Shown piece by piece: positions 34,875 through 46,600 of a DNA stretch of 64,000 nt. How positions within the stretch are numbered: position 1 is the first letter of the stretch; each line of letters starts with the position of its first letter. Where the stretch lies: contig NC_067198.1 in NCBI RefSeq assembly GCF_000699445.3, forward strand, positions 31,623,536-31,687,535, in the 5' to 3' direction. The DNA is from Schistosoma haematobium. Lineage: Eukaryota > Platyhelminthes > Trematoda > Strigeidida > Schistosomatidae. The notes beneath the pieces are model-generated. The model was not told the DNA's origin. It searched no databases and saw only the letters and a list, made by a program, of their open reading frames with translations. A program made the translations under genes and the position numbers.

Positions 34875-35224
34875 AATGAATATATTTTCAGAATGGGTTT
34901 TGTGGAGATTTTTTGGAAATTTCACTGGTTGAAATCATGAGTCAATTGAAGCCAGAACTGGAAGCACTGGACGGCCGTTTCGTTCTAGTATGGGACTTCT
35001 CGCCAGTGCGCATCCACGATCCCGCTCCTCGCGAGATTCGAACCCAGGACCTGTCGGTTTCGCGCCAGGCGCCTAACCAACTAGACCACTGAGCCGGCAT
35101 CCAACGGTGTTAATGTCTGAGGAGTCCTATACTAGGACGAAACGGCCGTCCAGTGCTTCCAGGTTTTCCGTGGTGGTCTAGCTTCAATTGACTCATGATT
35201 TCAACCAGTGAAATGAATATATTT
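34875..35224. mobile_element. Head-to-head SMalpha pair flanked by 13-bp duplications
   Basis: A full - strand SMalpha (tail near 34888, tRNA-like head with box A TGGTCTAGTTGG and box B GGTTCGAATCTC, 5' end near 35115) is joined head-to-head to a partial + strand copy (35116-35211) that starts inside the hammerhead core. AATGAATATATTT occurs exactly at 34875-34887 and 35212-35224, so the two copies appear to have gone in as one event. The two arms, about 95 bp each, form a large inverted repeat. Confidence 0.8.
35117..35156 (+). ncRNA. Hammerhead core without stem I
   Basis: CTGAGGA (35117-35123), perfect stem II GTCC/GGAC, GAAA (35139-35142), stem III CGG/CCG and GTC cleavage triplet (site after 35150) are all intact. 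The 5' strand of stem I was lost at the head-to-head junction, so it cannot cleave in cis. Confidence 0.6.
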
Positions 35225-35764
35225 GTTTTCGATTCATAATATCTGTATGAATTTATTATTAATGATGTTGGGGCAGTTCAATTTATCGGCTGCTCCATCT
35301 AAGGAGATGAGCACATTAACTCTAATAAAATGACTAGTGATAAGTAAAAACACAATTTTGCCACTTAATAAATATTTCTAACATTCATACTTTCAGTTCA
35401 AATTAAAAAAATGTTAAGTAGTCTGATAAGGTCACAAATTTGTAATAACTTAGACTGTTGATACATGTATTCTCATTTGGGAAAATTCAATTCAAATAGT
35501 TAGGGATTTTACCGATCTTGGGACAATATGCATTTCATTTCTCTTTAAACAGTCCGAAATCGTGGCGATTTTCACTGAGTAATAATGACTTTTGTGTTGT
35601 TAATTAGGTCAGATGAGATCAGTAAGATAAGTGACTGGTTATAATATCGTATTTTTATCTTAAGTGTATAAAAGCAATGAACAAGAAGCTTTAAACTGGT
35701 TTCTATCTAGTTAAATTCATTATCAAAGTATACCTCCCTACTTTTTTTTTCAAAAAAAAAGGTG
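35225..35764. other. Upstream region of TAF11
   Basis: No gene or repeat seen. AT-rich, probably holds the promoter. Confidence 0.5.
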
Positions 35765-35776
35765 CTGTTTTTACAG
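35765..35776 (+). promoter_or_regulatory. Splice acceptor in the TAF11 5' UTR
   Basis: CTGTTTTTACAG ends 43 bp before the ATG. It suggests either an upstream untranslated exon or spliced-leader addition. Confidence 0.4.
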
Positions 35777-35819
35777 ATTCACTATTGTAACCAAATAATT
35801 TCCTAACTCTTCGGGAATT

Positions 35820-36014
35820 ATGGATCCTATTTCTAAAAGTCTTTATCCAATCAATGATGAAAATAACAGCAGTACACAAAATTGGAGTCAAGATCCAGAT
35901 TTAACAGATCAAAATCAAGTCCCCTTATCTACAACTGCAATTCAGTCTGTTTCAGATGATGATAACCAACCCATTGTTGAACAACCGTTTAAAAAGCCAA
36001 AATTGATTAATGTG
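35820..36014 (+). CDS. TAF11: TAF11 exon 1
   Basis: 65 codons from ATG. Donor AATGTG|GTAGGT in phase 0. The next GT, four bases on, would break the phase. Confidence 0.8.
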
Positions 36015-39000
36015 GTAGGTTTATTTTGTTTTAAAAATTTTGTTTTTGATATTCGACTAAATAATTTACAACATGTTCCAGTGATTTTCTCTTTAGTGAG
36101 ATGATGTCCTGAATCACTCCATTTTCATTGTTGTAAGCGCCCAAATATCAGCCAGTTAGTTACTGTTTTTGAACCGTTCTCTAAGTAATAAGCTTGTCTC
36201 ATCTGCTTACCACTAATAGCTTCCATACAGTGGGTGTGATGAATAGCCTTGTTTCGAAATTGTTGAGATAATTATTCAGTCAAACTATCCGACAACTGCG
36301 TATACTGTAGAATAAATCACATATCAATCAAAACGGCAATCCAGCCTATTATTCAAAAAAACTTATTTCAATAGATGTCAGCTAAAATTCACATTATTAT
36401 TATTATTATTATTATTAACCAACTGACTGACTATATTCTTCAATTTATAATAATGTTCATTCTGTTTAACACTTCTGTATAATAAATGTTTTATCTCATT
36501 AAATGTAACAAATAAGCGTGGTCAGTTGTCCATTGTCTTTTATGATTATTATTACTGTTCAGTTCAAAGACTGTTAATGAGTATGGCAGTTCAATAGTTT
36601 TAGCTCTGGTGGCATTTACCTCTCACCCAGATCTTAATACTTTTCATGTAAACAATTAACATAACAGTACTCCATCAGTATGGTGTTTAAAGACTAAGTA
36701 CATTCTTAGGATAATGAAAGAATGATGTGATAATCGACTTGTAAATTTTTTTTCTAGGGTTTACCATATGATGTTACTGTTACAATAGAAATAGGAGTAA
36801 TAAAGTTCGGATTCAAACAATCATGAACATTGCACAGAATTATTTTCTCGTTTTTTGGATATGCAATAGCTCTTATTAATGCTAAAAGTATAACCAAAAT
36901 AATACGCACCTCCGTTCTGTCACGCTTGGTCGATAACGGTCATGTAGTAGATAGAACCAAATCAACTAAGATAAATTTATCATATACCTAGTACTTTAGC
37001 TTATGAGGTTTGATTCCGTCTCTTCCATAAGTCAGAAGCTATAGGGATTCCTGCTAACTACCCAAGTCTTTGCAATCGTAAGAAATTTGTAACAACCTTA
37101 TCTCTTTCTTGATGGAACTAAGCTTAACAAACGGTTTTACTTATTATTATTATCCATACTCCTTGTTCGTTCATTTTTCTTTACCCCTTTTCTGAATTTA
37201 TTCTTCACTATCTAATTATTTGGATACTTCTTATTACGTAATTTTAACAACTTTAAATGAATGTTATTTCAGTGTCCTACTTTTTATGATGAAACATTGA
37301 TCCAAACCTTTTTTTATTCTTATCACAACTTGTACACCTATCATCACACTATCAATTCGTACTTTTTACTGATTATGTTTAATTATGTAATCTATCGTTA
37401 TAAACTGTCTGAATTTGTTTAATATTTTTGTATACCCTATGGATATTACTGTCTATTAGAATATAGATTGATAAGGAAATGCTTTTCTTATTTTTTTATC
37501 TCGCGGGGGGCGGGATCGTGGACGCTCACTGGTGAGGAGTCCCATACTAGGACGAAACGACCATCCAGGTTTTCCATGGTGGTCTGGCTTCAATTGACTC
37601 ATGATTCCAACTATTGAAATTTTAATGTTCTTTGCTTTTATGTCACAGATATTTTACTAAATTAACACAAAATATTAATGATAATTCTGTTCAATCTTAT
37701 TTCGTCCCAATTTCTTTTTAAGCACAATGTAGATTCATCACAAACTAAACGAGGTGAATCTAATACTATTTCAGTCATTGATCATTCATCTGTTCCTTCA
37801 TCATCTACTCATATATCAGAAACTGTAACAAATCAATGTGAAGTTGAAATTTTAACTAATACTAATTTGTTAGATGATGAAGAAACAGTTGAAGATGATG
37901 ACGATGAAGAAGAAGTGGAAGATGATGATGAGGAGGAAGAAGAGGACGATGAAGATGACAGCGCTACTGTACTTGGTGATGCAGATACTGAATCTGTTGT
38001 CAGTGAAATTCTATCATCTGCACTACTACAAGAAAAAGAAGCAAGAAAAATAGAAGATCGTAAATTACTGGCTTTATTGGCACATTTTGATGAGGAACAG
38101 TTAAATCGATTCGAAACATTTCGAAGAGCTACATTTACTAAAGCTGTAGTAAGACGAGTAAGTTCATAGTTTCATTTTCCCGTTGTTTTATTTATTCTTT
38201 GTGAACTAGCACCAATCATTAATTTGAATTAATGACTTATTAATTTTTGATTTTATCTATAATCAAATTAAATATGAGAACTAGATCGCAATTTAAGCTA
38301 CTTAAGTCATTGACGAAAGTTATTTCAACTAGATAATTCGAAAATGTTTTGACCAGTTTTAGAAATTTGCGATGATGATAATATGTGACAGGACAATTAA
38401 TGTGTTCAGCAGCACATTTACTTGCACTCTTTATTCACTAAACAACCTGGGAAGGGAAAGTTGATCAGTCGTAAGCAACTTGTAACTTAACCCGTGCATC
38501 GGTTTAAATTGCCATACCACAATTTTACAAAGGGAGATAAAATTATCAAAATGAACTTTAGTACCGTAGTAGGATTAGTAGAATTTTTAGTGATAATGAA
38601 AACAATGAAACAGAGAATATGATTTGAAAAGAATGAATAAATTCGATAACTTAAGTAAAGCGTGTTGGCTAATACCTAAATTCGTATAGAGTTATTATGT
38701 TTTTAGTAATAATGTTATTGCAAGTTTTTTTTCTAATGCTCACTGATAAATGTGATCAGTGGAGGACTTCCTTAATAAATAACTTGGTAAATATCATAAA
38801 TATCATCCATATTTTAAAAAGTAATCAAAATACTCTACATAACGGACCATAAGTAGACATTATACTGTCATAAGTATCCACAGTGATAAGTTTATTTGTT
38901 TAATTTAAATCCAAGTGACCTATTAGCGATTTGGAGTTGAGTTTCTTTTTTTTATGGATAAATTTGAGTTTTTGAAGCCGAGAATGCATAATTAAATACT

Positions 39001-40591
39001 TAAGTGCTTTTGTCTTGACTCTATACAACCTGAGGTTGTTTTTCATCATGAACTGTTATCATCAAACAAAAATTTGAGAATAAGACAGAATTTAACAGCT
39101 ACTTCGTCTCATTAATGTTCAACCATTATTCCACACAGCACCAATAGCAGGGTTTTCAGGTCTCACGATGAGCAATCTACTGCTGAACCACTGAATGAGA
39201 ATTTAGTGTTCCTCACTTTACAGTTAAATAGTTTAGACAGAACGGTGAAACTAAGGAATTATTGAATACTTTAAATATTATTAATTAATCACACAATTTG
39301 TCAACAATTATTAATAGCTCAATAAATTTCATCATTAGAACATTAAAAACACCTGTTTCCTATTCAGTTCGTGCTTAATTGGTTTGTTCAGTTTCTCAAT
39401 TAGTGCACATAGTGTGTAACTACTTCTATTCAGTAGTATACTAAGTATTCAGAAATATAGTATCCATTGGTTTTTGATTGGATGAATTTAGAAAGATCCT
39501 TTTGTCATCGGATCCAACTAAGTTTGAATTATGAAGAAATACGGCTTGAACTGTTCGGTTTACGACTAATTTATAAAATAATTTTTTTCACACTAAATAA
39601 GAATTTTTTCGATCATTTAAATTCTCATTAGCTTTGTCAGTTTCATTGTCAGTTCCATTTCAACTGAATTAAGAAATGTAACTGGTGAGACTATAATCTT
39701 CGGACGACCTTTGAGCGACGCCAAACTGACCTTGAGAGTGTTCACTTAATAACTAGGACCAAATGTGAATTATAAATCTGTGTGAGGAATTATAATTATG
39801 ATTTACAGTTGATAGTTAAGGTTAGGAATTAGATTTAGGGTTTTCATCACGAACTGGCATCAGCTATAATGCCAAAACATTTTAGCCAAATGGATGAATG
39901 AATTTCGCGCCAAAATCCAAGACCTCTTGTTTTATACATGATTGGTTCGTCCATAAATTATAATCTCGCCATGTAACTGTTTGAATAAGATTTTAGCGTT
40001 TATAAATATACAATATTACAATATTCAATAATATTAAGATTAGTTTCAATTGGACTTTAGTGAATATGGATCTCATTATCAAGATCTTTCGGCTGATTCC
40101 TTTCAACTTCTTTAATTATTGTAATTATTGATCGAATAACTGTGAACAGTTAACTGCATCTCTTGTTGTTCAATGGTATACTATATGTATAGATAATAAT
40201 TTAAAAAATAACTCTACTTTCCTTTCTACACAATTGATATTCATATTTGTATGAGAGGGATAATAAAAAAAAATTATTATAGTTAAACTAAATAAGCACT
40301 AACTGAAAAAGCATGTTTTAAGGTTTCTTAATTTTTTTGTTTTTCGTCTTTAGTACTAACTTCTATTGATTGCTGTTTTACTCAAATTGACTTACAAAAT
40401 TACAAAACAACATATGTTTTAGACAATAAATCCGTGTTATTCTAATGTTTATACACTTTGAAAATGTTACCTTGTTTTGATTTATCATAAAACTAGAAAA
40501 AATATTTAATTGACTTGTCGTGATGAATAAATCTAGTGTGAATTTCACCGACTTTTTTCTTGAATAGAAAGTGACAAACTAGAGATTCATG

Positions 40592-40625
<34 letters not shown>

Positions 40626-43600
40626 GTAGTAGTAGTAGTAGTATTGGTGGTATTAGTATTAATATTAGTATTAGTAGTAGTAGTAGTAATAGTAGAGTAG
40701 TCTTAGTGTTGTTATTCTAATGTATAAATCCATATTTATTTTAAATTGTGATAGTAATAAGTTAATTTATAACAGATTCGGGTAATGGCTGGTATTCGGA
40801 TCAGTGATACGCGTTTTATTTCAATTTAAACTGGAGGTACATACATCTTAGTGTTGAGTTTCACATTGTGATTCCAACTCATCGTTTCACAAATAAGATG
40901 ATTATCTAGTCAGCTACTTAATCAGAATAGCAATCAACTTATTCAATAAATATGATACTTATTATTCACTGAATGGGTTCTTACCTAAGTAGAGAAGTCG
41001 GAGACTGGAATTCGAATATATCAAAACGGAGCACGTGTCATGGATTTTATTATTATTCATACCGGAAACCTAGTTAGGTTGTGATGATAACAGAGACTAG
41101 TCAAATCTATTCCTAAACATCAACAACTTTGAAGTACAAATCTTTCTGGAACGCTTAATGGATTACTATGGTTTATATAACGGATGGTTTAAAATGTTTC
41201 CCTCTCTCAGGTATACTACGATACTACGTTAATATGCTAAGTAGAGAACCAGAACACTAGTTAGTACATTATTCAACACAGTTAAAAGCGGTCACTTTCA
41301 ATAAGTCCGAAGTAGAAATCAATGAGAGGAAAAAAGATCATGCATTTAATAGTCAGTAAGCTAATTGCCTCTTCGTTCACGCTCAACGACCAATTACATT
41401 TTGCTTTCACTACCACACATCAATGATGAATAAATGTTTAATCCCAACTGTGGATAGATCATATCACACCAAACCACTGAGCATATCAATAAGCATCAAA
41501 GATGATTTATTCTGAAAATATTCAACCAAAATCAGCTTATTGTCACCTAGCTGGTCTCGAATTCTATGATTACGCGAATAGACTTACGTGTTGTGTAAAA
41601 CTGACTACTTATACAATTTGTGCACATTTATATTTCCAGTTTGTAATTTCCGTCAATATAGTCTGTGACGTTCACATCTCTATCTTAATTACTAGATCGA
41701 ACAAGTATATTTATGTTCACGTAAAAATCCAGGTTATAACGGAATCATCGAATCTTAATTTCTCTGATCTAAAGATGTGATACTCTCCGGACGATTTGAT
41801 AGTTATGTGTTCAAACTCGTTTGGAGTTATGAATGAACATTACTGAAAAGTCCCAAATAGGATGGAACAACTATTCAGTACATCTTGATATTATTTTGAG
41901 ACAAAATTAAATTTCATATTATTTATTTCTCAGTGTAAAGTAATTTTTTTCTTAACGGTTAATCAAATAGTCCTCATCTCTATGAGATTTCATTTTGACA
42001 AAAAAATTGAGTCATGACCGTGTTTTCCGTTTCATTTACTTAGTATTACTGTCATGGTATTGTTTTTGCTTCAATTAAAGTGGTTATCACTTCATTCGTT
42101 TAACTGGCCATCCTGATTCGAGAGATTTGTAGTTTAAAAACCTACGTGTAATTAAGAAAGAGTGGTTTCCAATCGTTAGCCTTCAGAACTGTAATGTAAA
42201 TTCAAATAGCCTGGTATTAGTTGTGTTAGTTTACATTGAAGCTAATCTTAATGTATTGTTCAACGTAGATATCCGTTTTTTTCTTTGATGAACATATTTA
42301 TATTTGAGAATGATGTTTGTTACTGATGAAATCCATTTAGAGCACCACTAAAAATTAGGGGATATTGAATATTTGTTTTGTCCTAGATTAGGGTTTCTCA
42401 AAAGTACGCAACTATTTATTTAAATCTTCTTATTCCCATTTAGTCGTAATTTTTTATGTCACATGATTTAATATTCTGTAAACAAACACAATTTATGAAC
42501 TTTTGTAAGAAGAAAAGTTTAACAATATAATTTGTTTGCCTTTGTCCACAGCTAATACAATCTGTAGCTCCATGTTCAGTTTCACAAAATGTAGTTATCG
42601 CTATGGCTGGCTTAACAAAAGTTTTTATTGGAGAATTAGTTGAAGAAGGTAAGGAGAACTTCCTTTTCATTAAAATGTACATACATAAATAACTTATCTA
42701 ATTGTTATCATTTTTACCCTATTAGTTATAATGTGATTAAATCGCCAATCAAAATAGGAACTAATATGACCCTATCAGATTTGACTGTTACCAACTTGGT
42801 CTCGTGTGCTGTTACCGGTATAATGGCTGATGTCAATTCCCGGCTGTCCACAGCGTGGAAGGCTGTTTCTTAAGGAACCTAAAAAGGAAGTTGGATTAAT
42901 GTTGGCCTTAACGACCTGGGAGCGTGACCGCGGAGCCCAAGGGACAATCGTTTGAGCCAGTCTATGAGAAAGGACAAAAGTCCTCTTGTGACAATCACAG
43001 AGGAATCAGTTTGACTAATGTAGTGCCTAAATTTTTAACTTCAATAGTACTTCGACGCCTAACCAAAGCTCGTGAAGAACAGACTAGAGAAAATCAGGCT
43101 GGTTTTCGACCTGGACGTGGTTGTACAGACCAGATATTCACACTACGTCAGGTCCTAGAACATAGACATACATTCAGACGCCCCACAATCGTAGTATTTC
43201 TCGACCTTAAAGCGGCATTTGACTCTGTTGATCGTGAGGTTCTGTTGAATTGTTTGTCACTGAAAGGAGTACCAAAGAAGTACATTAACTTTATAAAGGC
43301 TCTCTACTCGAACACAACTGGTGGAGTGAGAGCTTATGGCGAACTGTCATCAGAATTGATTACCTCAAGTGGTGTTCGTCAGTACTGTCCACTCTCTCTA
43401 TTCTTGTTTAACTTTGTTATTGACGTGCTTCTAGAGATAACACTTTCCTCATTTAAGTTTCCAGGGATTTACCAGGAGATTCACTTGTTGACCTAGAATA
43501 TGCCGATGACATAGTTCTATTTGGTGAAGACGCTGACAAAATGCAGAGTCTTCTGACCACTCTAAGCAGCAGTGCAGGCATGTTCGGGATGCAATTCTCT

Positions 43601-46600
43601 GCCTCGAAATGCAAAATGTTGCTTTAGGATTGGGTTGCACCGACACCCGAACTAATGATAGGGAGTGAAGTAGTTGAGTGTATCGACCGCTTCACTTATC
43701 TTGGAAGTCTCATCAGCCCTTGTGGTCTGGTGTGTGACGAAATCTCAGCACGGATACAGAAGACTCGACTAGCTTTCGCCAACTTGCATCACTTATGGCG
43801 TAGGCGAGATATCCGTCCATCAACCAAAGGACGTGTTTACTGCGCAGCAGTTCGTTCCGTCTTACTTTATGGCAGTGAAACATGGCCGGTAAGAGTAGAG
43901 GATATTCTTAAGTTACTAGTATTTGATCATTGGTGTCTTCGAAACATTGCTCGTATATCCTGGGACCATCGAGTAAGTAATGCAGTTGTTAGGAAACGGG
44001 TACTAGGTAAGGATGGCAAATCGATTGATGAAGTAATGAAACTTCATCAGTTGAGATGGCTGGTACACGTGTTACGTATGCCCATCCACTGACTGCCTCG
44101 ACGTGCGATGTTTTATGGTGTAGGAGTAGGTTGGAAGAAAGCTAGGGGCGGCCAGGCCAAAACATGGCACAAATCCATGAAGTCACTGACAAGTGGACTG
44201 AGTCATGTTGGTAGGTGTAGACTACCTGGTTGGGATCCGCGAGACGGTAGCAACCGATGGTTAGAGACCCTGAATGATATGGCTCAAAATCGTTTGCAAT
44301 GGCGCATGTGCATCCACTCTTTATGTTCTCCCAAATTCTGATCTTCTGAATTCTTCATGTCCATTTCTTTTTCCTCTTTCTAAATTTATTTCACTGTATT
44401 ATACTCCTTGAACAACATCTTAAAACCCTAATGTTTCCGATTACTGCTTATACTCTTACTACCTCTACCACTACGGGATTTGAATCTATAACTGCATCTC
44501 TGTGCTAATGTGGTGTGGCAACTGGAACTGGTGTAAGTTCGTACGAGTTTCCACGTTACTGACTGATTCACTGACCGTATTAGAATGAAGGTTTGTGGAA
44601 ATTGTAGTGATTTACTAGTTGAGTTCATGATTCGATTTAAGCTAGACCACTCTGGAAAACCTGGAAGCACTGGACGGCTATTTCGTTCAGCGTGCGGGAT
44701 CATGGATGCGCGCTGCTGAGAAGCCCCATACTTGAACGAAATGGGTGTCCAGTGCTTCTAGGTTTTCCATGGTAGTCTAGCTTGAACTGATTCATGAATT
44801 CGACTATTAAATTAGTATGACCTTGTTCTTGTGTTAAACCAACGATACATCAAGACAACAGTAGCAGCTTTGTATCAACTCTGAATCCTTATTGATCTTT
44901 CTCGCTTGGCCCTACCCATCGAGCCGAGAAAGCAATCTCAGCCTCCACTATATGAACCATTTCAGACATACGTGGTTTATATACAAGCGAACCGGACCGT
45001 ATCACACCATAAAATAAAATGTAACAACCATACATGATCAAGCCAAAAAGTGGCTGTTAGTGTGAAAGTCTGTAACTAATAAATCAGGATAAGTTAAGAA
45101 TGGTAAATCGTATCACAATAGCCAATATCAAATGAAATGAATATGAATGTATATAATCAAGTTACTTAATAATTACCCAATAAGAATATACGTAATAACA
45201 GTCCATAAATAATTCTTAGCAGTTACCATTAATTTATTCTTAGTTCGAATGTAACATTAACCAAATGTTATTTATTTATTGCTATAAAATTCTCAAAGAC
45301 ATCACCTTTAGGGTTCATTTTGTCTATATTATAATGTATGTAATAGATAGTATTTAAATGATATTCATTGGCTTTAATCGCCTAGATTTGCATGGCTTGA
45401 GAATACTTTATTTCCCATTGAACTTCAATAGGAACTTTTACTCCTTAGTTCTATAATTCAATCTTGACTATGTTATTCATTTTCTGTAATATAACCCTCA
45501 CTCTCTTTGTGTCTAATTATTCCACCACGTAATGTCTCATCATGTTCTACTTTCTAAGTTCAGTGGCAGCTTAAGAATGCGAACGCGTCGTGCGATAAAT
45601 AGTAGAAACTCCTCTTACAAGATATGTAGTTATCTTTCCCTGAGTTTATGTGTGAAGAATGGTTAAAGTGTCGCTTTTCGTATATGATTAGGTCATAATG
45701 AATGTGTATTTCTTGCAGAATAATAATTCAGTCTATAACCCACATTGTGTAAAAAGTGCTAGCTTGTTACAGTACTTAATCATTTTTACCGATTCGTTCA
45801 TCAGAATGATTTAAAATGTCTATTCTCATCATTTTATTCCAAACTATAAAAACACGAAAATTAGAGAAATATTGAAACTGATTAATTATAAATGAACTAT
45901 TTCGACAGGTTCCCCTGTTCATATATATTAAAATGGTCGTTTTTATTCATTTTTAAAACAGTTTATGAAAATTCTTTCAATACAAAAGTACTATCAGTTG
46001 ATTCAATCTAGAAAATCCATTTGAAACAGAATTTTGAATGCTTCAATGATGTTTTCGAGACTAACTTCTCTCGTACATCATTACTGTATCGACGATAAGG
46101 AGAACTAAACATTAAAACTTTCGGAAGCCCACAAGAATTATTCGGAAATGCTTTCAAAAACTGAAAAGAGGCTGGTAATACTTCGTCTAATTAGCCTTCA
46201 GTAGAAACTTCCCAGAGAGTTTAAGGAAAACGATTGATTATATATTACATATTGATTAGATAATCGTCAATTCTGTTACGAATTTCTGCATGTTTCCAAA
46301 AGCTTCTAGAATATCATCGTCATGAGTTAACTTATAAGCTTTTTTTCTTAATTCAAACTTACTTTAAAAGTAAGGCTTCTTTCCATACTTCTCGCCCTCT
46401 GTTCGGCGTTCAAGTGTAAGAGATTTCTATCAGACTTGGAAGCAGTAAAAACTCAGTGTCAAGCGTTCATATCTTAAACGTATCTGTTATCAGCAAATAT
46501 GCATAGAAAACATATAACAACATGACTTATCCTTTTATTATCTGAGCCTTTTCTTCGTTTTACTGGCACAACAACAAATGTTCGGTTAAATCTTTCATTC

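Larger units (their letters stand above)
36015..37722 (+). other. TAF11 intron 1
   Basis: Contains an ATT microsatellite and an SMalpha fragment; otherwise nothing recognised. Confidence 0.65.

Noticed and set aside
36758..36830. Possible extra TAF11 exon after a T-rich acceptor at about 36757
   Set aside because: The frame reaches a stop within about 25 codons and no donor fits; exon 1 joins exon 2 in phase without it.
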